A stretch of 25,386 nt of DNA from CALJIC01 sp039805565 (GCA_039805565.1 JBDLTZ010000007.1:1-25386); one strand, 5' to 3'; shown: positions 16,399-24,796, counted from the stretch's first letter. Notes: generated by a model from the sequence alone, not told the origin. Made by a program: numbers and translations.

Positions 16399-17433
16399 AT
16401 GCAGGCAGTCCGCGGCGTCATGCCGGAGCCCTACACGATCACTATCGAGACCTACGAGATCGGCGACCCTGGCCCGGGCCAGGTGCTGCTCGCCACCGAG
16501 GCCAGCGGCATCAGCGCCGGCACAGAGCTCGCCGTCTACACCGGCGTCCACCAGTGGCTGAAGGACCCCACCCGCACCTGGCCCAAGTTCCCGTTCACCC
16601 CCGGCTACAGCGCCGTCGGCCGCGTGATGAAGGTCGGCGCGGGTGTGACGCGCTTCAAGGAGGGCGACCGCGTGATCTGGCCCGGGCGCCACGAGAGCCA
16701 CGCGCTGGTGAACGCCGAGGGCGACACGTCCGACATCTGGCCGATCGCCGAGCACGTCCCGGCCTCCTCCGCCGCGCTGCTCTCGCTCGCGCGCTTCCCG
16801 CTCTCGGCGCTGGTGCAGTCGCAGCGCATCCTCGGCCAGGCGGTGGCGGTCCTCGGCCTGGGCATGATCGGCCAGATCACCGCCCGCCTCTACAACGCCG
16901 CCGGCGCCTACCCGATCGTCGGCATCGATGCGGTCGCCGGCCGCCGCGCCTGGGCCCAGGGCACCTACGGCGTCCGCACAATCGACCCGGCCGCCGGGGA
17001 CTCGCTGGAGCAGATCCGCGAGCTCCTCGGCGGGGCGCGGCCCGACGTGGTGGTGGACGCCACCGGCGTGCCGGCCGCCCTGGCCGATGCGCTGAAGCTG
17101 GTGTCGGACGGCGGCCAGGTGGTGCTGGTGGGCAGCCCGCGCGGCATCATGCAGCAGTTCGACACGTACTGGGACCTGCACGGCCGCTCGGTCACGGTCA
17201 CGGGCGCGCACGGCTCCGCGATCGGCACCTCGCCGCGCGAGCGCTTCCCCTTCACCCGCTCGCGGGCGCTGCCGCTGCTGGTGCACCTGATGGAGAGCGG
17301 CAAGCTCCGCATCGATGACCTGGTGACCCACGTGGTGGACGGCCGCGAGCTGGACGCGATGTACCGCGGCCTGCTCAACCAGCGCGATGAGTTCCTGGGC
17401 GTGGCGCTCCAGTGGGAGGGCCTGGTGTCGTAG
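16399..17433 (+). CDS. MDR-family oxidoreductase lacking the usual zinc ligands
   Basis: This 344-residue protein has the medium-chain dehydrogenase fold: a GroES-like N-terminal half with PGPGQVLL, GRVMKVGAGVTRFKEGDRV and a nucleotide-binding loop VLGLGMIGQ. The usual catalytic cysteine motif C-G-T-D is replaced by SAGTE, the GHE motif by PGYSAVG, and the four-cysteine structural zinc lobe is missing. It is therefore probably a zinc-independent member, of the SAGTE-type group that also includes BchC-like dehydrogenases. AGGAGA precedes the ATG. It is downstream of the SDR gene and probably acts on an intermediate of the same route. Confidence 0.8.
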   Translation: MQAVRGVMPEPYTITIETYEIGDPGPGQVLLATEASGISAGTELAVYTGVHQWLKDPTRTWPKFPFTPGYSAVGRVMKVGAGVTRFKEGDRVIWPGRHESHALVNAEGDTSDIWPIAEHVPASSAALLSLARFPLSALVQSQRILGQAVAVLGLGMIGQITARLYNAAGAYPIVGIDAVAGRRAWAQGTYGVRTIDPAAGDSLEQIRELLGGARPDVVVDATGVPAALADALKLVSDGGQVVLVGSPRGIMQQFDTYWDLHGRSVTVTGAHGSAIGTSPRERFPFTRSRALPLLVHLMESGKLRIDDLVTHVVDGRELDAMYRGLLNQRDEFLGVALQWEGLVS

Positions 17434-17463
17434 GCTTCGGCCGCGAGCTCTCCTCACAGGTCT

Positions 17464-17509
17464 CACAGAGCGCACCGGGGGGCGACTTCCGCCCTCGGTG
17501 CGCTCTGTG
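17464..17509 (+). terminator. Strong hairpin after the zinc-less MDR gene
   Basis: CACAGAGCGCACCG with a G-rich inner arm (17464-17483) pairs with 17491-17509 over about 19 base pairs with one bulge, around the loop GACTTCC. It starts 31 bases after the stop codon. No U-run follows. The outer CACAGAG/CTCTGTG arms recall the repeat family at 3741 and 19306. Confidence 0.6.
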
Positions 17510-17637
17510 GCGTTATGACTCCCTGCAGCACCCGCCCGCGGTGATCGTCCTGCTCGCAAGTGCGCACCCGTATCGATTAGGGACGGCGCCCGTTTCTAGA
17601 GCAGTCCCATCTCGTGTCGTACCGGAAGGAGATCGCC

Positions 17638-18126
17638 GTGCTGCACCTGCGTACCCTTGTCATCACTCTTGTCCTCGTCTCGCTCGCGCTCGTTCCGCTG
17701 GGGAGCGCCGCGGCCGCCCAGGGGCAGGGCCAGCCGAAGGCCCGCCAGCCGAAGGCCCGTATCACCTGGACCGTCCCCAGCGCCCCCGCCCCCGGCCAAC
17801 CCGCCCGGGTCGAGGTCGCCGTCACGCCGGGTCAGCCGGTGGCGCCGATCGAGGTGACGCTCACCAGCAGCACCGATGTGGCGAACGTGACGCTCGTCCC
17901 ATCCGGCGGCCTCGCGCGGGTGGTGACGGTCGAGCCGTCGTCGATCGCGTCGCTCAAGGCCGGGCAATTAGTGACGGTGCGACTGACAGTGGCGATGCCC
18001 GCCGACGGGGCGCACAGCCAGGGCGGGGTGATCAAAGTGCGCGCCGGCAAGCGCTCGCTGCCCGCCTCGCTCAAAGTTCAGCTCACGGTCCCAGGCGCCC
18101 CAGACGACGACGCGGCCAGGCCGTAG
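17638..18126 (+). CDS. Small exported protein of unknown function
   Basis: This protein has 162 residues. The first 25 or so form a clear signal peptide (hydrophobic VITLVLVSLALVPL followed by GSAAAAQG as a likely cleavage region). A Q-P-K-A-R doublet (QPKARQPKAR) follows, encoded by a short direct DNA repeat. The rest is rich in Val, Thr, Pro and Ala in alternating patterns (RVEVAVTPG, VTVRLTVAMP), typical of an immunoglobulin-like beta-sandwich. I chose the GTG at 17638 because AAGGAG lies 6 bases upstream. I do not recognise a family; it could be a surface or binding protein. Confidence 0.75.
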   Translation: MLHLRTLVITLVLVSLALVPLGSAAAAQGQGQPKARQPKARITWTVPSAPAPGQPARVEVAVTPGQPVAPIEVTLTSSTDVANVTLVPSGGLARVVTVEPSSIASLKAGQLVTVRLTVAMPADGAHSQGGVIKVRAGKRSLPASLKVQLTVPGAPDDDAARP

Positions 18127-18232
18127 CCCTCCTCCGGCTCAGCGTTCTGCGGGTACAATACAGCGGCGGACACCCCGAGGTGCCCGCCGCATTGGCGCGC
18201 AACGAAGAGCGCATAGAGCAAGGAGATGGACC

Positions 18233-19288
18233 GTGAGCCTGTCACGTCAGGTGTTCGGGACAGCCGCAGACGGCACCGCGATCGATCTGTTCACCCTCAC
18301 CAACGCGCACGGCCTCGAGGCCCGCGTGATGACCTTCGGCGGCACGCTGGTGTCGCTCCGCGCCCCGGGCCGCGATGGCGCCCTGGGCGACGTCCTGCTC
18401 GGCTTCGATACGCTCGAGGGCTACCTCGCCGGGCACCCCTTCTTCGGCAGCCTCGTCGGCCGCTACGGCAACCGCATCGCCGCCGGCAGCTTCAGCCTGG
18501 GCGGAAACACCTACACGCTGGCGCGCAACAACGGCCAGAACCACCTCCACGGCGGCGCCGTCGGCTTCGATAAGGTCATCTGGCAGGCGCGCGAGCTGGC
18601 CACGGGCGACGAGCCGGCCCTCGAGCTGATCTACCTCAGCCGCGACGGTGAGGAGGGCTACCCCGGCAACCTCTCCGTCACCGTGGTCTACACGCTCACC
18701 GCGCAGAACGAGCTGCGGCTCGACTACACCGCCTCCACCGATCAGGAGACGGTCGTCAACCTCACCAACCACGCCTACTTCAACCTCGCCGGCGGCGGCG
18801 ACATCTACGGCCACGAGCTCCAGATCCACGCCGACCGCTACCTGCCCACCGACGCGGGCCAGATCCCCACGGGTGAGCTGCGCCCGGTGGCCGGCACGGC
18901 GCTAGACTTCACCGGCCCGACGCCGATCGGCGCGCACATCCACGACGACGTCGAGGACCTGCGGGTCGCCAACGGCGGCTTCGACCACACCTGGGTGCTG
19001 GCGGATCACACCCGCCCGCTCACGCCCGCCGTGGTGCTCTACGAGCCGGGCAGCGGCCGCGTGATGGAGACACTCACCACCCAGCCGGGCGTGCAGTTCT
19101 ACTCGGGCAATATGCTGGACGGCAGCCTCACCGGCAAGGGCGGCCAGGTGTACGCCAAGCACACCGGGCTCTGCCTGGAGACGCAGCACTTCCCGGACTC
19201 ACCGAACCAGCCGGCCTTCCCGTCCACGGTGCTGAGGCCCGGCGAGACGTACCGCCAGACCACGGTTTACCGTTTCTCGACCCGCTAG
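18233..19288 (+). CDS. galM: Galactose mutarotase (aldose 1-epimerase)
   Basis: This 351-residue enzyme interconverts alpha and beta anomers of hexoses, feeding sugars to the right catabolic form. Family residues are present: N80-R81 in GRYGNRIA, H106 in NHLHGG, the catalytic acid H180 in VNLTNHAYFNLAG, and the catalytic base E316 in LCLETQHFPDSPN. Length is normal and no signal peptide is visible, so it is cytoplasmic. The GTG start at 18233 is supported by CAAGGAGA. A weak -10-like TACAAT lies at 18154-18159. Its position after the dehydrogenase genes fits a carbohydrate-use region. Confidence 0.92.
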   Translation: MSLSRQVFGTAADGTAIDLFTLTNAHGLEARVMTFGGTLVSLRAPGRDGALGDVLLGFDTLEGYLAGHPFFGSLVGRYGNRIAAGSFSLGGNTYTLARNNGQNHLHGGAVGFDKVIWQARELATGDEPALELIYLSRDGEEGYPGNLSVTVVYTLTAQNELRLDYTASTDQETVVNLTNHAYFNLAGGGDIYGHELQIHADRYLPTDAGQIPTGELRPVAGTALDFTGPTPIGAHIHDDVEDLRVANGGFDHTWVLADHTRPLTPAVVLYEPGSGRVMETLTTQPGVQFYSGNMLDGSLTGKGGQVYAKHTGLCLETQHFPDSPNQPAFPSTVLRPGETYRQTTVYRFSTR

Positions 19289-19305
19289 AGCGGTGGTTGG
19301 GTTGC

Positions 19306-19367
19306 GCCACAGAGGGCACAGAGGACAGCGAGAGCGCGATCTCCGCGACCTCTGCGTCCTCTGTGGC
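19306..19367. repeat. CACAGAGG-type inverted repeat after galM
   Basis: Nineteen-base arms at 19306-19324 and 19349-19367 pair with one wobble and one mismatch around a 24-base loop. The left arm shares GCCACAGAGGGCACAGAGG with the copy after fadA, so these are two members of one dispersed family. It may act as a 3' stabiliser or terminator for galM. Confidence 0.75.
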
Positions 19368-19410
19368 TCTATGCACCACATGGTGGGAAGGGAGAAAGGG
19401 CGGTTCTCGG

Positions 19411-19512
19411 TCAGCCTCCGGCGGCTGTCACCTCGTCGTCCTCGCGCGGGGTGTAGGTGGCGCACTGCGCCATGCCGTCCACGAAGGCTACCTGGATCTC
19501 GCCCGGTAGTGT
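19411..19512 (-). pseudogene. Possible remnant of a C-terminal coding fragment
   Basis: On the minus strand 33 sense codons are open between a TAA and a TGA, reading LPGEIQVAFVDGMAQCATY followed by TPREDDEVTAAGG. The composition looks coding, and the stretch ends in a normal stop, but there is no start codon with a ribosome site. It could be the tail of a gene whose body was lost. I do not recognise the family, and chance is possible. Confidence 0.25.
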
Positions 19513-19567
19513 TTAGATCGCGCGTCTCCTCGTGCCCTGCCGTGCGTGTCCATCGCCGCGCCTGCGG

Positions 19568-20878
19568 TCAGGCCAGCGCGGGCGGCCGCCACCCGCCGAG
19601 GGCCGACTCGAGCGCCGCCGCCACCGCCAGCGCCACGTCCTCGCGCCAGGGCCTGGCCACCACCTGCACCGCGATCGGCAGCCCGTCCGGCGAGGTTCCC
19701 GCCCGCACGACCGCGCAGGGCCAGCCGGTGAGGCTGTAGGGCAGCGTGTACGGGATACCGCCCGCGTCCGTCCCGTGGGGCGTCGCGGGGCGCTCGGCCG
19801 CGGGGGTGAGGATCACGTCGTAGCCCGCCATGAAGCCCAGCATCGTTCGTCGGAAGCGGTCCCACTCGAACAGGTGGCGCTCGACCTCCTCGCTGCTGAG
19901 GTGCACCGGGCCGTCGGCCACCCACTCATCGGCCGACGCCGACTCCGGCCGCCGCCAGTAGCGCCGCGTCAGGTCGTAGGCCTCCTCGACTCTCGGCGGC
20001 AGCGCCTCGTCCACCCGCGCGCAGCGTCCGGCCAGCACACCCGCCGCCTCGCGGCAGGTCGCGGCCGTCTCCGCCGTCGGCTCGGCCTCCGCGTGGTGCG
20101 TGTACCACGCCACGCGCAGCGCGCCCAGGTCCACGCCGCGCCAGTCGCCCAGGGGCGCCGGGTGCGCGCTCGGGTCGAGCCCGTCCGGCCCCGCGATCAC
20201 CGCCAGCGCCAGCGCCAGGTCCTCGACGAAGCGCGCCAGCGGCCCAATCACAGTGCGCGGGTCGTTCATGGCGCTGATGAACGGGAAGTGCCCGGTGAGC
20301 GGCACACGCCCGCTGGTCGGCTTGAGTCCGGCCACCCCGCAGGCGTGCGCCGGCTGCCGGATGCTGCCGCCCGAGTCCGAGCCGAGGCCCAGCGGCGAGC
20401 CGCCCGCCGCGATGATCGCCGCCTCGCCGCTGCTGCTGCCGGTGGGGCTGTACTCGAGGTGGTAGGGGTTGTTCGTGCGGCCGTAGACCTCGTTCTCGAT
20501 CATGACGTTGGTCTTGCCGAGCACGATCGCCCCCGCCGCCCGCATCCGCGCGACCGCCGTGGCGTCGCTCGCGGGCACGCGGTCGCGGTGCTGCGGGTCG
20601 CCGCCGGTGCAGCGGAGGCCGGCCACATCGATCCAGTCTTTCACGGTGATCGGGACGCCGTGGAGCGGGCCATGCTGCCGGCCCTGCGCGAGCGCTGCGT
20701 CCGCCTCCCGGGCAGCGGCCAGCGCCTCGTCCGCCGCGAGCAGGACGACGGCGTTGAGCTGCGGGTTGACCCGTGCGATCTGCGCCAGATGCGCCCGGAC
20801 GACCTCCTCGGACGACACCGCCCGCTCACGAATGCGCCGGGCGAGCTCCCCGGCCGACAGCGCGCACAGCTCGTGCAT
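19568..20878 (-). CDS. Amidase, amidase-signature family (fatty-acid-amide-hydrolase-like)
   Basis: This 436-residue enzyme hydrolyses an amide bond. The Ser-cisSer-Lys triad is complete: K80 in GVPITVKD, cis-serine S148 in TGSSSGEAA, and nucleophile S172 in GSDSGGSIRQPA. The spacing between the two serines (24 residues) equals that of fatty-acid amide hydrolase. The same family includes the GatA subunit, but no gatB or gatC genes lie nearby and the C-terminal part differs, so a free amidase is more likely. I chose the ATG at 20878 with GAGGAG upstream. It is a single gene on the minus strand, without signal peptide. Confidence 0.88.
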   Translation of the reverse strand: MHELCALSAGELARRIRERAVSSEEVVRAHLAQIARVNPQLNAVVLLAADEALAAAREADAALAQGRQHGPLHGVPITVKDWIDVAGLRCTGGDPQHRDRVPASDATAVARMRAAGAIVLGKTNVMIENEVYGRTNNPYHLEYSPTGSSSGEAAIIAAGGSPLGLGSDSGGSIRQPAHACGVAGLKPTSGRVPLTGHFPFISAMNDPRTVIGPLARFVEDLALALAVIAGPDGLDPSAHPAPLGDWRGVDLGALRVAWYTHHAEAEPTAETAATCREAAGVLAGRCARVDEALPPRVEEAYDLTRRYWRRPESASADEWVADGPVHLSSEEVERHLFEWDRFRRTMLGFMAGYDVILTPAAERPATPHGTDAGGIPYTLPYSLTGWPCAVVRAGTSPDGLPIAVQVVARPWREDVALAVAAALESALGGWRPPALA

Positions 20879-21011
20879 AGGTTCGCTCTCCTCGTTTCGA
20901 GCGCGGTTCGGCTCGGTTCGCCCGCGCCGAAGTAGTGTAGCATGATGGCGTGGGGGCACGGGCGAGGGACCTGCCCGTGATCGTGGTCGGTGAGCGTGAC
21001 GGAGGAGAGCA

Positions 21012-21245
21012 ATGCGGCTTCAGCTGTTCGCGGATCTGCACGACTTGACCGTCATCGGGGTGGCCGAGGTCTCCAGGGACCGCTTCTCCCGCTTCTATCT
21101 CGACGGGGTGCGGGTGCTCGTGGCGCTGCCGCATGGGCTGTTCACCGCCCTGCGCTGCGCCGACGGCCGGACGCGCTACGTGATGACGGCCGACTGGCAG
21201 GCCGCGGGGCGGCTCCCGGCCTCGGGGGAGCCGCCCCAGATGTGA
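21012..21245 (+). CDS. Small conserved-looking protein of unknown function
   Basis: The 77-residue frame begins directly behind an excellent ribosome site (GGAGGAG, 21001-21007), which supports it as a real gene. The sequence is compact and globular, with no signal peptide, membrane segment or cysteine cluster (it holds a single Cys). It includes RFSRFYLDGVRVLVALPHG and ends GRLPASGEPPQM. It stops 6 bases before the convergent kinase gene ends and is divergent from the amidase gene. I recognise no family. Confidence 0.65.
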   Translation: MRLQLFADLHDLTVIGVAEVSRDRFSRFYLDGVRVLVALPHGLFTALRCADGRTRYVMTADWQAAGRLPASGEPPQM

Positions 21246-21251
21246 TCCACC

Positions 21252-22061
21252 CTACGACGTCTTCGGCAGCGACGCGATGACCTCGTGGGCGATCGCCTCG
21301 ACTGGCTTCTGCGTGACGTCCACGACGCGGAAGTTGCCGCGGCGGTAGAGCCGGTCCGACCACTCCAGCTCCTCGCTCAGCTCCAGCGCGCCCACGTACT
21401 CGTCGCCGCCCATCTGGTGCCCGAACTGCTGCTGCCGCCAGGTGCGGTGCGCGATCAGCTCCTCGAGCCCGATCGTCAGCCCCACCACCCGCCGCCGGTC
21501 GATCTCGAACAGCTCCGGCGGCGGGCGCACGTCCTTGATCAGCGGCAGGTTCGCCACCTTCCAGCCCATCACCGCCAGGTAGATGCTGGTCGGCGTCTTG
21601 CCCACCCGCGATACCCCCAGCAGCACGAGGTCGGCGCGCCGCCACCCCTCGGGGTGCAGCCCGTCGTCGTGGGTGAGGGTGTAGTCGATCGCCGCGATCC
21701 GGTCGAGCTGTGACTGCTGCTGCTGGCGGTAGAGGTCGGGGACGCCGAGCGGCTCCTGCGCCGCCACGTCGCGGACGCGCCCGATCAGCGGCCCCATCAG
21801 GTCGATCTGCGTGATGCCGTACTCCATGCAGCGGTGGATGAGCGCGTCGCGCAGCAGCCCGGCGACCAGCGTGTGCACGATCGTCCCGCCGCTCCCTGCC
21901 GCCTGCGCCACTACCTCGTTGACCTGCTCGACGCGCCGCACGAACGGCACTGTCATGATGGGGACGTCCGCTACCGGGAACTGCGCCATGACGGTGTGGA
22001 CGAGCTGCTCGCCGCAGTAGCCCACGCCGCCCGAGACGATATAGATCGGCGCCGCTGCCAT
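21252..22061 (-). CDS. PPDK-regulatory-type kinase/phosphotransferase (DUF299 family)
   Basis: This 269-residue protein belongs to the bifunctional ADP-dependent kinase / phosphate-dependent phosphorylase family that switches pyruvate phosphate dikinase or PEP synthetase off and on by threonine phosphorylation. The P-loop is GVSRVGKTPTS at 149-159, and IYIVSGGVGYCGEQL, DVPIMTVPFVR and LPLIKDVRPPPELF match the family. I chose the ATG at 22061, with GAGGTGG 5 bases upstream. No PPDK or PEP synthetase gene is in this window, so the target is inferred from the family only. It would control entry to gluconeogenesis from pyruvate. Confidence 0.9.
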   Translation of the reverse strand: MAAAPIYIVSGGVGYCGEQLVHTVMAQFPVADVPIMTVPFVRRVEQVNEVVAQAAGSGGTIVHTLVAGLLRDALIHRCMEYGITQIDLMGPLIGRVRDVAAQEPLGVPDLYRQQQQSQLDRIAAIDYTLTHDDGLHPEGWRRADLVLLGVSRVGKTPTSIYLAVMGWKVANLPLIKDVRPPPELFEIDRRRVVGLTIGLEELIAHRTWRQQQFGHQMGGDEYVGALELSEELEWSDRLYRRGNFRVVDVTQKPVEAIAHEVIASLPKTS

Positions 22062-22236
22062 GATCCACCTCGCTGCCGTGTTGTCCGACTCCTGGCCTGA
22101 GTATATGATCGGCGCGCGCCGCGGCAGGTGAGGGACTCGCAACCTCCGGTGGACGACCGTTCCGCCACGTGTCTGCGGGCAAAGCAGAGCAGGGCCGCCA
22201 CCCGGCGACCCTGCTCTGCTGCCAGCGCTCAGCCCG

Positions 22237-24366
22237 CTACTGGATCACGATCGTGATCGTGCGCTTCTGGCGGTCCACCGTGACCATATCGCCGGGGGTC
22301 TCGACGAAGACTGGCTCCTGCGGTGTGCCGCGGCCGTCCAGCCGCGGCGTGCGGTCGATGCGGGTGTCCGAGCTGCCCGCGCCCTTGAACGGGCCGACCT
22401 GCGCGCTGCGGCCGTCGGCCTCGGCCAGCGGCTGGCCCGCGCCGAGCGGGAGGGCTGCCGACGAGGGGCGCCAGAAGGTGTAGCCCCAGCTCATCGACCA
22501 GCGGTAGCTCCAGCCCGACGCGGTGCCGTTGGCCTTGAGCAGGATGTTGCTGAGCCGGATGTCGTGCCCCGAGCGCGGCGCCATGATGCCGCCCGGGTTC
22601 GGCTGGTACTCGAAGCGGTCAATCTCGGCCGTCCAGTCGTCGTTGTGCGAGAGGACTGCGAGGCCGTTGAGGCGCACGGTGTTGATGCCGGGGTTGTAGA
22701 TGCGCACCTGCATCCGCATGAAGCACTCGCGGCCGGCGCCGATGAACTCGGGCGTGGCGCGCACCTCGAACCAGATGCGGCTCGTGGCCTCGAGCGCGCG
22801 GCGGGCGTTGATGCGACCGAAGCCGAACTCCTCGTCGCGGCCGGCGGCGCCGAGCTCATCGGTGGTGGACTTGATGATCTCCTCCACCTCCCACGAGCGC
22901 AGGTCGGGGTCCACCGAGAGGATGAGCCCCATCAGGCCGCCGACGTGCGGGGTGGCCGATGAGGTGCCATTGAAGTTTGGGACGTAGTTGCCCGAGCCGT
23001 AGCCGGCCGAGCCGGTGATGTCGGTGGTGAAGATCTTGACGCCGGGGGCCACCACGTCCACCTCGGGGCCGTAGTTCGAGCCCCACCAGTTCTCGCCGTC
23101 CAGGCTGGTGCGGCTCTTGCGCTGGTCCCACTGGTTGCTCGCGCCCACCGCCAGCAGGCCCGGGATCGTGGGCGAGAGGTTGGCCGGGTAGCTGACGCCG
23201 CGGACGTCGCCGTTGCCGGTGGCGATGGCGATGGCGCACCCCTTGCCGCCGCGCCCGCTTGTCTGGGCGTACTGGAACGCGCTGGTGATGGCGCTGCTGG
23301 GCGCGCCGCCGCCCCACGAGTTGGAGAGCACGTCGGCGCCGCGGTTGACCGCCGTGCGGATCCCGTCGGCGATCATTGCGTCGGTAGTGTACCAGCCGCT
23401 CCTGACACCGCGGGCGATCCGCACCGGCATAATGAGGCAGCCGGGGGCCACCCCTGCGCCGCCCTTGCCGTTGTTGGCTTTGGCGGCGGCGATGCCCGCG
23501 CAGGCCGTACCGTGACCGTCGCCTGGCTGCGGCTCCTGGTTGTCGGTGCGGGTCACGGCGTCGTAGCCGGGCAGCTTATAGGCCAGGTCCTCGTGCGCCA
23601 GATTGCAGCCCTCGTCGATGATGGCGATGGTGATCGCGGGGCTGCCCATCGAGATGTCCCACGCCTCGGAGGCCTTGATCTTCACCAGTCCCCACTGTGA
23701 GCTGATGTTCGGGTCGGTCACGGTCGCCGCCGGGGCGGGCGAGACGGCGGGTGCAGCGGCAGCGCCCGGTGCCTCGCTGAGCTCGCGCACCAACGCGAGC
23801 CGCGGCATCAGGCGCAGGAAGTTCGGCTGGGCGTACGCCACCAGGTCGCTCTCGTGCAGCCGGTTGGCCGCCTCGATCGCATCCTGGCCCTGCTTCACCG
23901 CGAGCAGGTACGCGCCCGGCTCGGGATAGTCGCTCTGGCGGACCTCCACCCCGCTGCGCTCGAGCAGCGCGCGTCGGGCGCTGGCGGAGGCGCCCTCCTT
24001 GAACTTCACCACGATCTCGCCGACGTCGATCAGCCCTTCCTGCGCGGATGTGGCCGCCGGCTCGTAGACGGTCGGGCCGGCGCTCAGGCCCGGCTGCGCG
24101 TCAGCCATCGCCCGCACCGCGTCGGCGTCGCCGCTCAGCACCGCCGCCGGCGATACCTCGACGACGATAAGGTTGTACTCAGGCAGGTGCATCACCTGGG
24201 CCGGGCTGATCGTGGGCGGGAGCGACTGGCTCAGGATGGCAGGGCCGCTCTCGGTGGCGCCTTCGGTTGACTGGACGGCGACGTAGTGGCGCGACGGCTC
24301 TAGGAAAACCTTCTTGCCATCAGCGTAGTAGAACCGGGTCGTCTCGCTCTGGCTCTCACTTGACAT
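22237..24366 (-). CDS. Subtilisin-like serine protease (peptidase S8) with N-terminal prodomain
   Basis: This 709-residue protein has the complete S8 triad: D251 in IAIIDEGCNLAHEDL (DEG instead of the common DTG/DSG), H285 in GDGHGTACAG and S469 in FNGTSSATPHVGG, with oxyanion Asn at 385 in ATGNGD. An inhibitor-like prodomain at about 115-185 (EIVVKFKEGASASA, YLLAVKQGQDAIEAANRL, VAYAQPN) resembles fervidolysin-type propeptides. The 200-220 stretch is an Ala/Pro-rich linker, and about 200 residues after the catalytic domain probably form a beta-sandwich. There is no recognisable signal peptide: the N-terminus is hydrophilic (MSSESQSETTRF). Between two adjacent ATGs the second (24366) has the better spacing, 5 bases after AAAGGAGG. 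It may act in the cytoplasm or leave by a non-Sec route. Confidence 0.9.
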   Translation of the reverse strand: MSSESQSETTRFYYADGKKVFLEPSRHYVAVQSTEGATESGPAILSQSLPPTISPAQVMHLPEYNLIVVEVSPAAVLSGDADAVRAMADAQPGLSAGPTVYEPAATSAQEGLIDVGEIVVKFKEGASASARRALLERSGVEVRQSDYPEPGAYLLAVKQGQDAIEAANRLHESDLVAYAQPNFLRLMPRLALVRELSEAPGAAAAPAVSPAPAATVTDPNISSQWGLVKIKASEAWDISMGSPAITIAIIDEGCNLAHEDLAYKLPGYDAVTRTDNQEPQPGDGHGTACAGIAAAKANNGKGGAGVAPGCLIMPVRIARGVRSGWYTTDAMIADGIRTAVNRGADVLSNSWGGGAPSSAITSAFQYAQTSGRGGKGCAIAIATGNGDVRGVSYPANLSPTIPGLLAVGASNQWDQRKSRTSLDGENWWGSNYGPEVDVVAPGVKIFTTDITGSAGYGSGNYVPNFNGTSSATPHVGGLMGLILSVDPDLRSWEVEEIIKSTTDELGAAGRDEEFGFGRINARRALEATSRIWFEVRATPEFIGAGRECFMRMQVRIYNPGINTVRLNGLAVLSHNDDWTAEIDRFEYQPNPGGIMAPRSGHDIRLSNILLKANGTASGWSYRWSMSWGYTFWRPSSAALPLGAGQPLAEADGRSAQVGPFKGAGSSDTRIDRTPRLDGRGTPQEPVFVETPGDMVTVDRQKRTITIVIQ

Positions 24367-24470
24367 CATCGCCTCCTTTGGCGTGCTGGTCGCCCTCGTT
24401 CTGCACAGCTCGTGTATCTAGAGAACGTGAGCCATCGTCTCTTTAGACATACGGCGAGGCTGGAGTCGAG

Positions 24471-24551
24471 GTGAGATGGGAGATCGACCCTGAGCGCGCG
24501 ATTGTGGCCGTCGCCACCGCGCTGGAGAACGAGACGCGCGCCACGCTCTGA
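24471..24551 (+). other. Short open frame, possible remnant or micro-ORF
   Basis: A GTG at 24471, 5 bases after GGAG, opens 26 codons (beginning VRWEIDPERAIVAVATALEN) to a TGA at 24551. The composition looks coding. The frame lies between the protease start and the tRNA terminator. No family is recognisable, and chance cannot be excluded. Confidence 0.22.
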
Positions 24552-24572
24552 GCATTTGTGCGGTGGAAACCC

Positions 24573-24628
24573 AAAAAGCACCGACTACAAAGTTGCACTT
24601 TTCAGGGGCAACTTTCTAGCCGGTGCTT
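24573..24628 (-). terminator. Rho-independent terminator of tRNA-Asn
   Basis: On the minus strand two 21-base arms (24628-24608 and 24596-24576) pair with one wobble and one mismatch around a loop of about 11 bases. A run of five U (24577-24573) ends the element. It starts 13 bases after the tRNA 3' end. Confidence 0.85.
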
Positions 24629-24640
24629 CTTGAGAAGGTT

Positions 24641-24715
24641 TGGCTCCCCGACGTGGATTCGAACCACGAACCTACTGATTAACAGTCAGCCGCTCTACCG
24701 TTGAGCTATCGGGGA
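24641..24715 (-). tRNA. tRNA-Asn (anticodon GTT), CCA encoded
   Basis: Read on the minus strand, the acceptor arms TCCCCGA and TCGGGGA pair perfectly. The D arm contains AGCTCAACGGTAGAGC, the anticodon loop is CTGTTAA with anticodon GTT, and the T arm is CGTGG-TTCGAAT-CCACG. The discriminator base is G, as usual for Asn, and it is followed by a genomically encoded CCA. The gene is intact. Confidence 0.97.
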
Positions 24716-24796
24716 CCGCGTGACGGAACCCAGCGCATCGACAAGTAAGTTCCTGAAGCGTCGCAGATAGCGTGCATGTCAGACCATAAGAGAACA

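Noticed and set aside
19568..20878. GatA subunit of the Glu-tRNA amidotransferase
   Set aside because: No gatB or gatC neighbours, and the serine-region sequence resembles free amidases of the fatty-acid-amide-hydrolase group more closely.
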